A DNA stretch of 57,661 bases from Mycoplasmopsis felis ATCC 23391 (GCF_000701865.1 NZ_JNKA01000002.1:1-57661); one strand, 5' to 3'. Positions 21,414 to 34,050 are shown, numbered from the stretch's first letter. A program made the numbers and translations. Notes: generated by a model not told the origin, from the sequence alone.

Positions 21414-22933
21414 TACATATCTCCTAATTCACTAGCAATTTTCATTAATTCTGCTTCTTCAAATGAAACAAATTCATGTTCTGTTTCTACTTCTCAACCT
21501 AAATTTAAGTAATCTGAGTATTGTTTTAATGCGTTAGCAAAATAAGCTTTAACTAATTCATCATCATAGTTTTCGCCACTCATTATAATCTCATATGCTC
21601 TTTTTGCTTCTTCGTTAACTTCAATTAATACATCTAGAAATTCTAGTGCTTTTTGTTCGTTTTTAATACCTTTTAAAATTGTTCATGAAATCAATTTTGA
21701 CATAAATAGGACAAATTTTTGTGAATAAAGTGAAAAACCTTTTTGGTTAAACATTTTATCAATCATTTTACCTTTGTAAAGTAATAATGATGTTTCTTTG
21801 TTAAAATCATAATCTAATAAAGCTAATTTTAAGTGGCGTTTGTATCCTTTATAAATTTTCCCTATTTCTGCAGCTACTTTTGTAACTAATCTACTTTGAA
21901 CTGATGAACCAGTTCTAGATACAGATAAATTAATATTTATAGCTGGTAAAACACCTTGAGAAAATAAGTCAGCACTTGTAACAATTTGACCATCTGTAAT
22001 TGAAATAATATTTGAAGAAATTAATGAAGTAATATCTCCATCTACTGTTTGTAAAATAGGTAAAGCTGTAATTGTTTTTCTACCAACAAAAGAACCTGAA
22101 CGTTCTAGCAATTGAGAATGTGAGAAGAAGGTATCTCCAGGCATAGCTTCTTTACCAACTGGTCTATCAGTTAATAAAGCAATTTCACGAATGATATTAG
22201 CATGTTTTGTTAAATCATCAAATACTATTAAAACATCTTCAAAATTTGAAATGTTTTCTGCATGAGCCATACCAATGTATGGTGCTAAGTATTGTTCATA
22301 TGCACTTGTTGATGGAGCATCTATTATAATAGTATTTTCTAATGCATTATATTCTTTTAATGTATTATAGATTCTTGAGATTGCTTCTCTTTTTTGACCA
22401 ATAGCTACATAAATACATTTAACACCATTTCTTGCTTGGTTGATGATTGTATTTAAAGCAATATGAGTTTTCCCTGTTTGACGATCACCTATGATTAATT
22501 CACGTTGACCTTTACCAATTGGGATTAATAAGTCAATTGAAACTATTCCAGTAAATAATTGTTCATTTAATGTTTTAACAGTTGTTAAATCATGAGCAAG
22601 TTCAAAAATTTTAGCTCCAGATGCTTCTGTTTTTTCAAAATTTTCTTTTGTTGGTAAAATTACGTTTCCTTCTATATCAATAACTTTACCAAAGAAGTTT
22701 TCAAATGTATCTACTCTGGCATTATCATTTTCTAAAATGATTTCTGTATTAATTTTTAATTCATCAGTTTTTGTGTTAGCAATCAAGAAAGCTTTTTCTT
22801 TTGATGCATTAATTAACATTAATTTAACATTAGAATTTCCTTTTAATGTATAAAATTGTCTTTGCTTATAAGGAAATTCACCAGTTACTTCAACTATGTA
22901 ATCAAAAATTGATGTAATTTTTGGGTTTTTCAT
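21413..22933 (-). CDS. F1 alpha-like subunit of F1-like (X0) ATPase
   Basis: 506 residues resembling AtpA: Walker A IIGDRQTGKTHIAL, VLIVFDDLTKHA as Walker B, PGDTFFSHSQLLERSG, and the arginine finger in INLSVSRTGSSVQ. The C-terminal helical domain follows. It lacks some N-terminal length relative to true AtpA, which also contacts delta. It lies between a large secreted, membrane-anchored protein and the beta-like gene, in the order reported for the MIB-MIP-linked ATPase. It would form the alpha3beta3 head with its neighbour. Confidence 0.9.
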
Positions 22934-22934
22934 A

Positions 22935-25199
22935 TTAAATTCCTTTCATTCCTACGCCTAAAAATACTGCAGCAATAATAATTACCATTGCTAATGCTAT
23001 ACCCATAATTAAGTATAATCCTTTAACTTTTCTTGATTTATTTTTTAAGTTAATTAATGCAGCTAATGCGTTTATAATTGTTCCTATTGAACCTAATGCT
23101 AATAATACATATCCAAAAGTTTTTAAGGTATTATTATTAGTATTAACTTCATCTGTTACTTCTTTTTCCATTTTTGCATAAGCATTTTTAAATATATCTA
23201 GTTCAGATAGTTGTTTTGTTTCTGTATTTTCATCTGAATTAGGTTCTGTTTGACTTTTTGGTGTTTCAGAAGTAGTACTATCTTTTGTTTTATTTATTTC
23301 TTCAGTTAAATCTTTAGAATTAAATAATTCATAAAGTGTTTTCATATTATTTGATACAGTTGTTAGTTGACTAATATAATTTTCATATCAGTTTAAAACA
23401 TTAAATGTTGCTTGTGATGGTTGTGCTAACTGTTTAAGTTTGAAAACATCAATTTCTAATTTATTGTAAAATGAATTTACTATACTTGTTTTAAAGTTTA
23501 ATGATTCTAAATTCTTTTCTAATGTTGCCTTAATTTTTGAATCTGTGTTTTCTATACTTTCTTTAACTCTATCTAACATACTTTCATAACCATTAGCTAA
23601 ATTAGCATAATAACCATAATTATTAATTCTAGAAGATTTTAAATTACTTGTTACATAAGCTAAAAAAGTGTTAATAGAACTTTCTACATTGCTATTACCT
23701 TCTTTTAATCTACCAATATCTTGTGAATCAGCATATATGTTTAGGATATTCTTTTGTGTTTCAATATATGTTTTTTCTTCATTTGAAAAATCCACACCTT
23801 TTGCTACCATTGCAAATAACGGATTGATTAGTTCTTGGTATCTTAAATCTTTATAATTGATTTTTTCATCCAAACCAACTGCTTTATAAAGTTTAATAAA
23901 GTGATTTTTTAAGCTTTTAACTTGAACTTCATATAAATATTGAAATTTTATTGATTTGTCATTGCTTGCATATTCTTTTACTACAACTGAATAACTTCTA
24001 TGCAAGTCATCTTGGTTAGAATCTTGAATTTTAACAACAGCTATTAATTGATTATTTTTAACTTCTAAACTTTGAACAGAATAAACATATCTAGTATTAA
24101 TAGGATTATCAAAGAAAAATATTTTCTCTTTGCCTTCATTGTTTGAAGAATCAAATAGATTTTTTAAATCCGTAATATTTTTATTTAAATAATTATATGT
24201 TGGTATTGGACTTAAGATTGGTAATGATAAAATTTGTTCTTCTGGGTCTACTGGTTCAGTTGGTTTAGTTTCATCCGGATTTGTTAAAGGTGGTTTTGGT
24301 GGTTTTTCAGGATCATCTGGATTTGGTTGTTCTTCACTTTCTTCTTGAATTTCTATTTCTTGATTAGCACTTAAATCAAATGCAGTATATCTTGGTTTTA
24401 TTTTGCTTATAAAATATTCATTTCAAGAACTAAAATCTTTAGGATTTGAAATTGTATAAACATATTTATCATCTATTTTTTCGAATGTAACATTAAAGTC
24501 TTCTTCAATTAATGTTAAATCTTCTGGATTGTAGAATACAGAACCTAAATCTGAACGTAATTTTTCTCCATATTTAGCTAACGCTTCTTTTAATTTATTT
24601 GGTGTAATTGCATTAACTTCTGGTTGTGATGAAGTTTTTCTTATGTTTCCATTACCCTCTACAGCTTTAACATAATCAGTTGGATCTTTTAATCCTAACT
24701 TAACATTTTGGAAATTTTCACCATTAAATGTTACTTCACCATAATTCAGCTTAGTTTCTTCAGAAATAACTCTTGGGAAAATTGCATTAATTCCATATTT
24801 TAATGGATTTTGATTAATATCTGCTTCGTTTTCCTTAACAAATGAAATTAATTGATTTAAATAAGTTAATCTACTAATTTTTTTCTTGTAATCATATGGG
24901 GCAGGTTCTCCATTTTCATCTTTTTCATTTACCTGATCTTTTTCAGAAACAACTTTATTTAGTTCATTTTCTAAATATGAAATAGCTGTTTTTAATGCTT
25001 GAGCTAAATTTGTTGCCGTTGCTTCTTGTGCTTGATCTTTAAATTTAGGAAAATCATTAGATAAAACAGGCGGAGCTGGTGGTTTATTTGTATTTGGTTG
25101 TGTATTAGTTGTTCCAGGTTCCATTGATAAGGCTATTATAGGAGAAGATAATACTCCTAATAAAGAAAGGTTTTTTATTCATTTATTTTTTTTATTCAT
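22935..25199 (-). CDS. Large exported protein of the F1-like ATPase cluster, C-terminal membrane anchor
   Basis: 754 residues in one frame (UGA=Trp); the apparent ORFs at 22935, 23388 and 24423 are pieces of it. An N-terminal signal-like helix (KNLSLLGVLSSPIIALS) leads into a mostly polar region with a Pro/Glu-rich linker near residues 290-320 and helical stretches. Two hydrophobic helices close the protein (FGYVLLALGSIGTIINAL and LYLIMGIALAMVIIIAAVFL, about residues 692-754). It would be mostly outside the cell and anchored by its C-terminus. The cluster context suggests it links the cytosolic ATPase to extracellular MIB/MIP; that is inference. Confidence 0.75.
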
Positions 25200-25644
25200 A
25201 ATTCTCCCTTTCTTTAATATTTAATAGTTGTTTTAATTCATATTCATATAATAAATCAGTATATTCTTCTAATTCAATAATATCATCAATAGATAAACCT
25301 AAATATAATGCAGTTTGTAATTTAGAAATTTCTTTTTTTAATTCTTTAATTTCTTGTTTATAGTTTTGTTTATGTTTTGAATGTTTATAAAAATGAATAT
25401 CAGAAAATGATTTAACCAGAATTTCTTGTCCGGTATCAACTATATTTAAATTTTTTAAGAATAAATAAAAAGTGTTATCTTTTTCTTTATTATGCAACTT
25501 AATTAACATTCTAGAAAATGCACTGATAGATTTATCTGTAATTTTAATTCAATCTAATTCTTCATTATGATTTAAATATAATTCATAATTTTTTAATTTT
25601 AAAACTTTATTATCTAAGAAAGACATAATAATTTTTTTAGACAT
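25192..25644 (-). CDS. Epsilon-like small subunit of F1-like ATPase (putative)
   Basis: 150 residues. The N-terminal ~85 residues look beta-rich (IIMSFLDNKVLKLKNYELYL, then NTFYLFLKNLNIVDTGQE) and the C-terminal ~60 form a charged helical hairpin (IKELKKEISKLQTALYLG, then the LLYEYELKQLLN end). A beta sandwich plus helix hairpin is the layout of F1 epsilon, and it sits next to a gamma-like gene, but sequence similarity alone is weak. ATG overlaps the gamma-like stop by one base; its own end overlaps the following gene by 8 nt. Confidence 0.55.
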
Positions 25645-26543
25645 TATTTACCTTCCTCAAAAATTGTTTTCTTTTTCTTTGTTAGTAAAACAATTTCTTC
25701 TATTTGTTTTTCTTGTTTTACACGATTTATTTTTTTAGATACTTTAATGATTTCTTCATCTAACTGTTTGCTTTTTTGATTTGTTGAAACTAAAGCGTTT
25801 TTAGCATTATAAAACGATGATTCTACTATTAAAGCATTTATTGCATTTTCTAAAAAAATATGAATTTGATTTTCTATAAAACCTTCAATATTAGGATAGA
25901 TTTTATATGTTTTAATAACAGAATCTAAACTATTAGTATGCTTAATATTTAATAATTTATCAACATCAAAATTATCTAAAGGTAATAAGGTAAATGGTTT
26001 TTTATAGTTTTTATTCGAATTGATTACAAAGTGTACTTTTTTATATGTACTATCTAAAAATAAGATTTTAGTTAATTGAGTAAGAATTTTTGCTAAACCT
26101 TTATGAGAACTGTTCTTGAATTCTTTAACTACACTTAATTTATTTTTTGCACCAAATTGAATGGCTCTTTCTCCAATTAAAATAAAATCAGCATTTTTGT
26201 TTTTTATATTCTCTAATATTGTTGTTTCATAACGTGTATATGAATCAGTACCGTATTTTTGTTCTTCAGTTAAATATATATAAAGTTCTTTGTCTTTGAT
26301 TAGAATTTTTTGAAAATTGTTTATTAATTTACTATTTTGTGAACTAACAAAATTATTTTTAATACTATATTTATTTTTTAATGCATTAATTAATTGAATA
26401 TTAAGTAATGAATTATCAAGGTAAAAAGATAATTTTTTAGTTAGTTTCATAATTGTTATCAAAAGAATATTTTTGTCATTATTGACTTTAACCCTAATGT
26501 TTTCTAGGTTATTTTTCTTTTGAATTATATCTTTTAAATGCAT
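25644..26543 (-). CDS. Gamma-like subunit of F1-like ATPase (putative)
   Basis: 299 residues. The C-terminal helix resembles AtpG: ALIVESSFYNAKNALVSTNQ followed by KKINRVKQEKQIEEIVLLT, which matches the NxxRQxxIxxEIxEIV pattern of the gamma rotor shaft. The N-terminus is also a long helix (LKDIIQKKNNLENIRVKV), giving the antiparallel coiled coil expected of gamma, with an alpha/beta middle part. It would be the rotor or stalk inside the alpha3beta3 head. One-base overlaps with both neighbours. Confidence 0.7.
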   Translation of the reverse strand: MHLKDIIQKKNNLENIRVKVNNDKNILLITIMKLTKKLSFYLDNSLLNIQLINALKNKYSIKNNFVSSQNSKLINNFQKILIKDKELYIYLTEEQKYGTDSYTRYETTILENIKNKNADFILIGERAIQFGAKNKLSVVKEFKNSSHKGLAKILTQLTKILFLDSTYKKVHFVINSNKNYKKPFTLLPLDNFDVDKLLNIKHTNSLDSVIKTYKIYPNIEGFIENQIHIFLENAINALIVESSFYNAKNALVSTNQKSKQLDEEIIKVSKKINRVKQEKQIEEIVLLTKKKKTIFEEGK

Positions 26544-27043
26544 TAGATTTTAGCGGTCAATGATTTATCAAAGAATAATTTTAAAGAACCGGTTTGAGAA
26601 GATACAAATAAAATCATTTTAGGTAAAAATTCAACAAAATATGATTCACCTAATAATTTTCATATTTCTTTATTTAATTGTTCAACTATTACCTGAAAAT
26701 CAGATGTTGTAGAACTTGTTAATAAAAAACCTTCGTTTGAACTTGATTCAGCTGAACTTAATGTTGGTACAAGTACATTTGTACTATACTTAGGAACTAA
26801 ATTGAAATTAACTGTAAATTCATCAAATAAAATATCATACTTGTTTGCTATAGCATATTCAATTTGTTCAGATAGATTTTGAAATTCAGTTGAATTAAAA
26901 CTTGAATTAATTCTTAACAAAATAGAAGCCAACAACTTTTTATAAGAAATAAATTTAGAATCTTTTTGTATTTTTTTATAATCAGCATACAAATCAAATA
27001 ATTCTTGAGTTTCTGTTGTTAGTTCTTTCTTTTGATTACTCAT
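26543..27043 (-). CDS. Hypothetical subunit of the F1-like ATPase cluster
   Basis: 166 residues, helical at the N-terminus (ETQELFDLYADYKKIQKD), with no signal peptide or membrane helix; the C-terminal half is beta-like and Ser-rich. No family recognised. Position between the multi-pass membrane protein and the gamma-like gene, with one-base coupling to the latter, makes a cytosolic stator or adaptor role possible but unproven. Confidence 0.6.
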
Positions 27044-27044
27044 T

Positions 27045-28652
27045 TTACTTTACTCCTTTTTTTACATAATTACTAAGCGATTCAATTTTTTGTAATGTAA
27101 TAAATATATAAACAATAGAACACATAAAGAAACCTAATAATAATGCAAAGTTTATAATTGTAATAATTTTAATAATAGATATTGGTGTTGGTACAGAAAC
27201 TAAAACAAAGTTATTTTGAGCAACTAGTACTTGATTTAATGCAAATGTAAACATTAATAATGTTTGTAATGAAATAGATAATCTTAAGAATCCTGAAATT
27301 CATTTATTAATTCCTTTATTTGAAACTATGAAATGAATATAAATTAATATTGAAACTATACCAACTACAAAAATATTATAAACATATTGATTTGAACTTT
27401 CAATAACAAAAACTGAGATAACCAATAAAGTTCATAATATTATTTGAGTTAAAGTCATATATATAGCAAATACTGTGGAATTTTTATTTACTCTTTTGTT
27501 AAAGTGAACAACAGTAAAATAAATAATTCCTACTATAATTGCACTAAAAATAAATAATAAATAAAAATAATTATAAATTTCACTTTCTCCAATTACATTT
27601 GTTCTAATTTTAATGGTCATAACTTTAAAGAAAGCCAACAATAAGAATACAAATAAAGTTATGTTTAATACATATTTATCCTTTGAATTAGATTGTAATA
27701 AATTTTTCTCAGAAACTTTATAAACTTTTTTAATATTAGCACCGAATAACGAAATACCAATAAATAAAAAGATCGCTATAACTATAAACAGATTTGAAGT
27801 AGATTTTTGATTAAAAATATTTTCTAATCCTTCAAAATATTTGTTTTCATCGAATAAATAAGTATTAGGGTATTTATTAAATTCTGCATTTCCATTTCTT
27901 CATAAGAAGATATTAATTAAAATAAATGTCAATAAAATAAATTGTGATACTAGTTGAATAATTAAAGAAGAATATGAAGAATATAGAACTGGTTCAGATT
28001 TTCTTTTATAAATATGATTATAAATTTCAAATGATAAATTAACTAAAAATAAGGGAATTAAAATTAAGAATAAATACATCACATCTTTTGCTCCATAGGG
28101 AACAGAGGTGGTAATAGTATCAGTAAAAATTCCTGTGTTTGGATCTATTTTACTTGAATCTAATTGATTAAGTTGTTCTGGTGTTAAATTTTTTATATCA
28201 ATGGTTCTTGTAGATTGAGATGAATAATCAATATAAAAGAATAATAAAAATAATGAAATTAATGCTAAAGCAAAATATAAAACATAAAAGGTTGCATATT
28301 TATTAATTTGTTCTTTTTGGGTATTTATGTTTTTATAATTTTTAAATATTGAATACAGAAAGACAAATATTAAAGGACTAAACCTTAAAATAATCGTTGC
28401 ATTCATTTGTCTAAACTGTGTATTTTCAAAATTAAATAAAAATTCTAGTGGGTATTTAGCTACTTCAGATCTTAAAATTTTTGCATGGAACAATGACTTA
28501 TCCATAAATAAAAATAACATCAATGAACCAATTGCTAAAAATCCAATTAATAATCATTTGTAAATAGAACTCAAGGTATTATATGATTTAGAACTTAATT
28601 GATTTCTATAATCAATATAAAACCTTCTATTTTCTAATGTAATAGAATTCAT
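27045..28652 (-). CDS. Multi-pass membrane protein of the F1-like ATPase cluster (X0 candidate)
   Basis: 535 residues and roughly twelve hydrophobic helices over the whole length (for example WLLIGFLAIGSLMLFLFM, VMYLFLILIPLFLVNL and IIKIITIINFALLLGFFM). I traced one open frame through several UGA codons, so the apparent ORFs at 27045, 27432 and 27900 are one gene. It shows no similarity to F0 a or c subunits. As the only large integral protein of the set it is the best candidate for the membrane part, called X0 because its nature is unknown. AGGAGA precedes the ATG. Confidence 0.75.
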
Positions 28653-28659
28653 TTATCTC

Positions 28660-31629
28660 CTAACTTTCATTTGTTTTTTTAGTTGTTTCATATGTTAATA
28701 TGTTTTCTGTAAAATTATATTCACTAGGTATATTTGTTTTTTCAAAACCATCTTTAAATAATCATGTTTTTGTTATACCCCCACCATTTGTTTCTTTAGA
28801 TAATTTTAACATTGCATCTCTATATGAATTTTTTTGGTCTTTTCCACCACCATAAATTAAGTCATATTGAGGTAGATTATAAGTTCCATATAATCCTTTA
28901 TAATCATATCCTTCTGATCTAAAAGCAGCAGCTAAACCTGTTCTGGCACTAATATTTGATGCATGATATACACCAACTAATTCATTTCTTTGATTTCTTA
29001 CACTAGAACCAGAAGCACCTCCTCCTGGAGCATATCATCTAGGTGTGTATTCTAAACCAAAATTAATATAATGTTTATTATCTTGAGTAGATATATATAA
29101 GTTATCTAATGGATTACTTTTTGAACCAATAACAGGCGCAGATAAGAATGCATCTGTAATACCTGGTTTATCTATAAAAGTTCTATAACCAATGTTATAT
29201 GATAAGAAATTACCTCTATTTAATTTATCTTTTTCTGATTTTTCTGGTTCATCTTCACCTAATTGTAATTTATAAAAATCTTGATCTGCATTAATTCAAA
29301 TAGTGTTGTAATATTTTGCAACTCTATCTAAATTATCATCAATATGCGTTTCAAGATAATAATCTCTTCATTTACCGGAATTTGCTAATGGATAACCTAA
29401 AATAAATAATTGATCCAATTTACTTCAATCATATGTTTGACTCTGTGTTTTATTTAATGCTAAAGGAAAATCTATTTTGGCATAGTTTTTTAAATATGAT
29501 TCATTTAAAAACTTAACTTTTTTATCATCTGATAAATTTTTATAATCATTAGTTATATGTTTTGCATAATCACTTGCAGTTGCATTTGGATGTGCATTTT
29601 GATATGAACTTAAATCTGCTTTAGAAAAATCTATTTCTAAGATAGCAAAATCAATGAATTCCTCTGCATCTTTATATAATTCTTTTTGTTTAGTTGCTAA
29701 ATAATCTGCTGGCTTTTTATTTAGATAATCTCTTCCATCAAAAACTCTCCTAATTGTAGAACTATCTAAAATAAATGTTTCAAAATTATCATCTAAACCA
29801 ACAAATTTAAGTTTATTTAAAACTGGACTAACATCTTTTTTCATTCTTGATATGTTATATCCTTTAAATAAACCAGGAATCATTCCATCTGCTACGTGAA
29901 GATTTGTCCCGAAATAAAATTTGGTAGGATAATCTTCTCCATCTTTTATTTCATAATCCATCAATCACATAGTTCCACGGACATCACTTTGTTGATTTCC
30001 AAATAAAGCAAGTTGATCTAAATTAGGTTCTTTATCTATTTTTGCTTTTACTCTATCCTTGACATCTTGTGGTAATGATGATGCATCTACATTTTTTTTC
30101 ATTTGATTTCTGTATGTATTTATATAATCAGTATAAATTCTTGCTGCTGCATCTACATTATTATTATTTTCAATTTTTAATTCATCGAATACTTCTAATT
30201 TAACTTTTTCTCTTCAATTTGCATCCGGATTATCTGTTAAACGCTTTAAAAAGAAGTCTCTTCTTTCAGTATTATTAATTTTCTTAATTAACTCTTTTAA
30301 ATCTTCTTTATTAGTTAACAATCTCATTACTTCATTACGTTCACTTTCAACACTTGAAGCTAAATATGAACTAAAAGCTATTGAATATGATTGTTTAGCT
30401 ATATCAACATAGGTTGTATTAGGTAATTTTCTTGCCAATCCTGTTGCACGATGCGGGTCTTTTTTACCGAATGCATCAACTCATGATGCTAAATTACCAG
30501 GATCACTTTGAGAAATAACTAATCCATCTAATGTACCATCTGTTTTATAAGCAGGAACTCCAAAACCTTTGAAAACCGAATCTGAATATGAACTAACTCC
30601 TACTTCTTGAGCTTTTGTATTAAATTCTGTTACTTTAACATCTGTGGTATTTTGCAATTGTCCATTTCTTAATGATTTTCAATTTCCACCATCTCTTCTA
30701 GAAACAGCTTCCACAAACTTATTGTTATCATACTTATAACGATCTAAATGATTTTTCTTTAAGTATTCAACTAATTCATTTCTTGGTGGTTCTGGTGATA
30801 TAGTAATTATTCCGTCACTACCTGATTTAAATCCTGTAACTTTAAATGATTTGGTTATTTCATTTATATCAGTGTTTGGATTGCTAAATCTAACAAATAT
30901 TTCTACTTCACCTTTTGAATTGGCAAGATTTTTATCATTGTTTTCTAATCTTATATTTGATAATTGTGCTTTTATTTTTGAAGCATATTCTGAATTAACT
31001 CTAACTTCTCAATTTGCACTATCTTCTACAACTTCAGAAGGTAATGTTTCTGATTTTGGTTTAGAAAAACCAAATCCTATTTGTACTAAATCAAATTCAA
31101 CCGATTCTTTTGCATTATTAACTATGTTTTGAAATTCTTGATTGTTAACTTCTGCTTCTTCACCGGTTAATTTCTGTTGATTATTTAAATCATTTTTTAT
31201 TAACTCAATTAATTGAGATAATTTTTCTTTATCAACTTCACTTTCTATTCTTGCTAAATAATCTTTTTTATCTCTTAAAAAAGATAATTCTTTTTTTGCT
31301 ATTTCTTTTAATTGCTCAGGAGTAGAATTTTTGATTTCTTCTTTTCTTTGATCTTCAATTGCACCTTTTATACTGTTTATAACTTGCTCTATTTCTTGTA
31401 TAGAACTAGCAGTAGTAATATCAGCAGATAAAGCACCACTATTATTTTTTAATTTTCTTATTAATTCTCTTGCTTCATTTTTTTTATTTTCTAAAGCTAC
31501 TGGATCATTTTCATTAGAATTTGGTTTTGGCCCAGGTTCTTGAGAATTATCACAAGCAGCAGATAAAACCATTAATGAAGTAATAGGAACACTACTTGCT
31601 CATAAAGTAATAAGTTTAAACTTCTTCAT
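28660..31629 (-). CDS. Ig-specific serine endopeptidase MIP (lipoprotein)
   Basis: 989 residues. Signal peptide and lipobox LSAAC at the N-terminus, then about 190 residues of Lys/Glu-rich helix, then a trypsin-like DUF31 peptidase. Visible catalytic motifs are the His in GTNLHVADGM and the Ser in GGGASGSSVRNQ, with VGVYHASN after it. MIP cleaves the heavy chain of antibody held by MIB. It follows the MIB gene by 10 bases, the known MIB-MIP order, and precedes the ATPase genes. Assignment rests on motif, size and partner; the Asp of the triad was not pinned down. Confidence 0.85.
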
Positions 31630-31639
31630 ATTTACCTTT

Positions 31640-33883
31640 CTATGTAATTACAAAATCATCTTCTGAATAATCAACAACAGTATATCCTTGACTTCTTAAT
31701 TGTTGTTTTAATTCTGTTGCTCCAGGATCTACTTTAATTGTTGTTTTATCAAGTGATTGAGATAAATCCATTAATAATGTTAAATTGGTTAAACCAGAAC
31801 CAAATAAAGTTCCTACACCTTTAATATAAAGATATCTAGTAGATTCCTTGTTAGAAAATTCAATTTTAGTTTTAGGTGGACCTGGTTCACCTATTGCCAT
31901 ATTTTCAAAACCAGCTGAGTTTAATTCTGAAACATCAATGTCAAAGTTTTCAGAATTATTGTAAAGTCATAAAGTTTTTAATTTTCTTGATTTATTAGAA
32001 GGTTTAAACATATCAAAAAATTTTAAACCTTTAAGGGACCTTAGTGATGGTGCTCTCGATAAATCTAATGCAGTTGGATAACTATTATCACCCTCATTAT
32101 GGTCTGGACTTAAACCTGGACCATGATTACCCTGGAAAATTCCTTCATTATTACGAGAAAAATATGCCAATCTCAAACCATCATTAATTCTTTTGTATGG
32201 ATCTTCTTCACCTTTTAAATAATCAGAATCTTCAAATGCTAATGCATTAAAGGTTATACGTGTTGGTATATTTGTATTAGCTGGATTTTCCTTACTTACA
32301 TTATAATCAATTGTATTAACTCAATTGGTGTTTCTTAAAGCTAGAGGATTTAAACTTCAATATTCTAAGAGTGAATTTCCTTCTGTGTATAATGAAAGTT
32401 CTTTAATTTTTTTATTTTCAAGAGCAATGAGTGCAGATGTATTAGCTGCAGATGCATCAAAAAATAGTTCTAATTGTCTTAATTCATTAGGTAAAACAGA
32501 TAATATCTCTAAAAATTTTTGATTTGAAGATGTTTTACCCATATTAAAAATTCTATAAGAACTAATTTCAATTCCTTCTTTTTTAAAATCTTCTATTAAA
32601 GTTTTAGTTCTTTGGTATGCTTTTGGGTCTGCTGAATCTAACTCAACAACATAACCTCTATTAAAATCATTTGGAATTTCGGTATCCCTTGTTAACTCAA
32701 AAATTTGAATCCCTCTTATGTCTTGGATATTAAATTTATTGAACTTCTCTTGATTTTTAACATTAGTTTTAGTTCAACCATCATATCTACCTTCTTTAAT
32801 ATTAGAAGGTGATCTACCATATCATGTATCATAACCAAAAGCACGCTTATGTTGATTATCTCTTATTCTAAGTGTTGTAACAGTATTAAATTCATCCGGT
32901 GGAGAATATGAATGTGATTCCCATTCTCCATTTTCTGTTATATATGCATTTCTTGGATCAAGAGTTTCACCTTTTTTCAAGAAATTCTCTGCTGCAGATG
33001 ATAATTTAGTAAATAACGAAAAATCTAAATTATTAATTAATCAATATTCTCTATAAGTTTTATTAGGGTGATTTTTAATTTCTGGATACATTGGTTTTGC
33101 ATCTTCCTTTAAGAAATTAACAACATTATCAGAATTTATTAAACGAGAAAATTTATAAACATAATTAGTTCAATTATCAGGTTGCTGTCTTAAAAAAGAT
33201 TCTAATTGGTTTAAATCATTATTATAATGTTGTAAGACAGAAGTAGCTAAACCAAATGTATCATTTGGGTTACTTCTTTTGAATACAAATTCTTGAGCAG
33301 TATCACTAACTACTTTTCTTCTTAATTCATCTGTTACTTCTATACTATTTAATTTACCAGTTAATTCAGCTGTGTATGGTTCATTATTAGCAATATTATT
33401 AGCAACATCATAATCAAAAACTGTTCTTGGTCTACCCTTAGTAATACTTGCCTTAACACGAACACCTCTTATTAATATAGTTAATTCATTACCACTTTGT
33501 TTAGGTGGTTGAATAGGTTGAGGTTCAGGGATTGGATCTGGTTGTGGAATTGGTTCTGGTTCTGGTTGAGGAACTGGTTCTGGTTCTAAAATAATAATAG
33601 GTGGTTCTGGTTTGGGTTCTCGTTTGGGTTCATCTACCAAAATGGGTTTTGGTTTAGGGATTTCTTTTAAACCAATATCTGTATTGAATTCTCTGGCTTT
33701 ATTTAAATCCAAGTTGTCTTTATTGATTAATTCTGCTTTTAAAGAATCATCGATAACAAAATTCTTAGAATTTATTTCTCCCAGAGTTTTTTGTAAAAGT
33801 GTTCCGCTAATAGAAGCAATCACAACAGTAGATCCAAGAACTATTGTTAACATTCTTATTTTGCGTTTTTTGAATAAATTCAT
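31640..33883 (-). CDS. Immunoglobulin-binding protein MIB
   Basis: 747 residues with an uncleaved N-terminal membrane anchor (MLTIVLGSTVVIASISGTLL, about residues 11-30), a Pro/Glu-rich linker at about residues 85-135 (PEPVPQPEPEPIPQP), and a large extracellular part containing leucine-rich-like segments (LRSLKGLKFFDMF). This layout and the following MIP gene identify it as the mycoplasma Ig-blocking protein that grips the Fab and presents the heavy chain to MIP. I start at ATG 33883 because AGGAGGTG lies five bases upstream; GTG 33889 is an alternative. First gene of the operon, behind an (AT)13 tract. Confidence 0.85.
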
Positions 33884-33907
33884 AATCACCTCCTAAAAAG
33901 TAGTTGA

Positions 33908-33933
33908 ATATATATATATATATATATATATAT
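33908..33933. repeat. (AT)13 dinucleotide tract upstream of MIB
   Basis: Thirteen AT units lie between the MIB ribosome binding site (about 33888-33895) and a possible -10 box TAAAAT (minus strand, 33958-33963). Depending on the real promoter, the tract is in the 5' leader or in promoter spacing. Dinucleotide runs of this length are prone to slippage. Confidence 0.8.
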
Positions 33934-34050
33934 CGATTAGAATTTCTCTTCTTTTTTATTTTACTATTTTTTTAAAATATGAAATAAAATAAAAAAAAAT
34001 TATTTGCTCTTATATTTATAAGAAAAAAATTTATTTTACGTATTTATATA

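Noticed and set aside
20034..22933. Housekeeping atpA and atpD of the F-type ATP synthase
   Set aside because: F0 genes and the atp operon order are missing, and the flanking genes match the MIB-linked F1-like cluster.
22935..25199. Three separate genes in the region between alpha-like and epsilon-like
   Set aside because: The breaks are UGA codons in the same frame; reading them as Trp gives one 754-residue protein.
27045..28652. Separate 69-residue membrane protein at 27045-27254
   Set aside because: It lies in the same frame as the larger membrane protein upstream with no stop in between.
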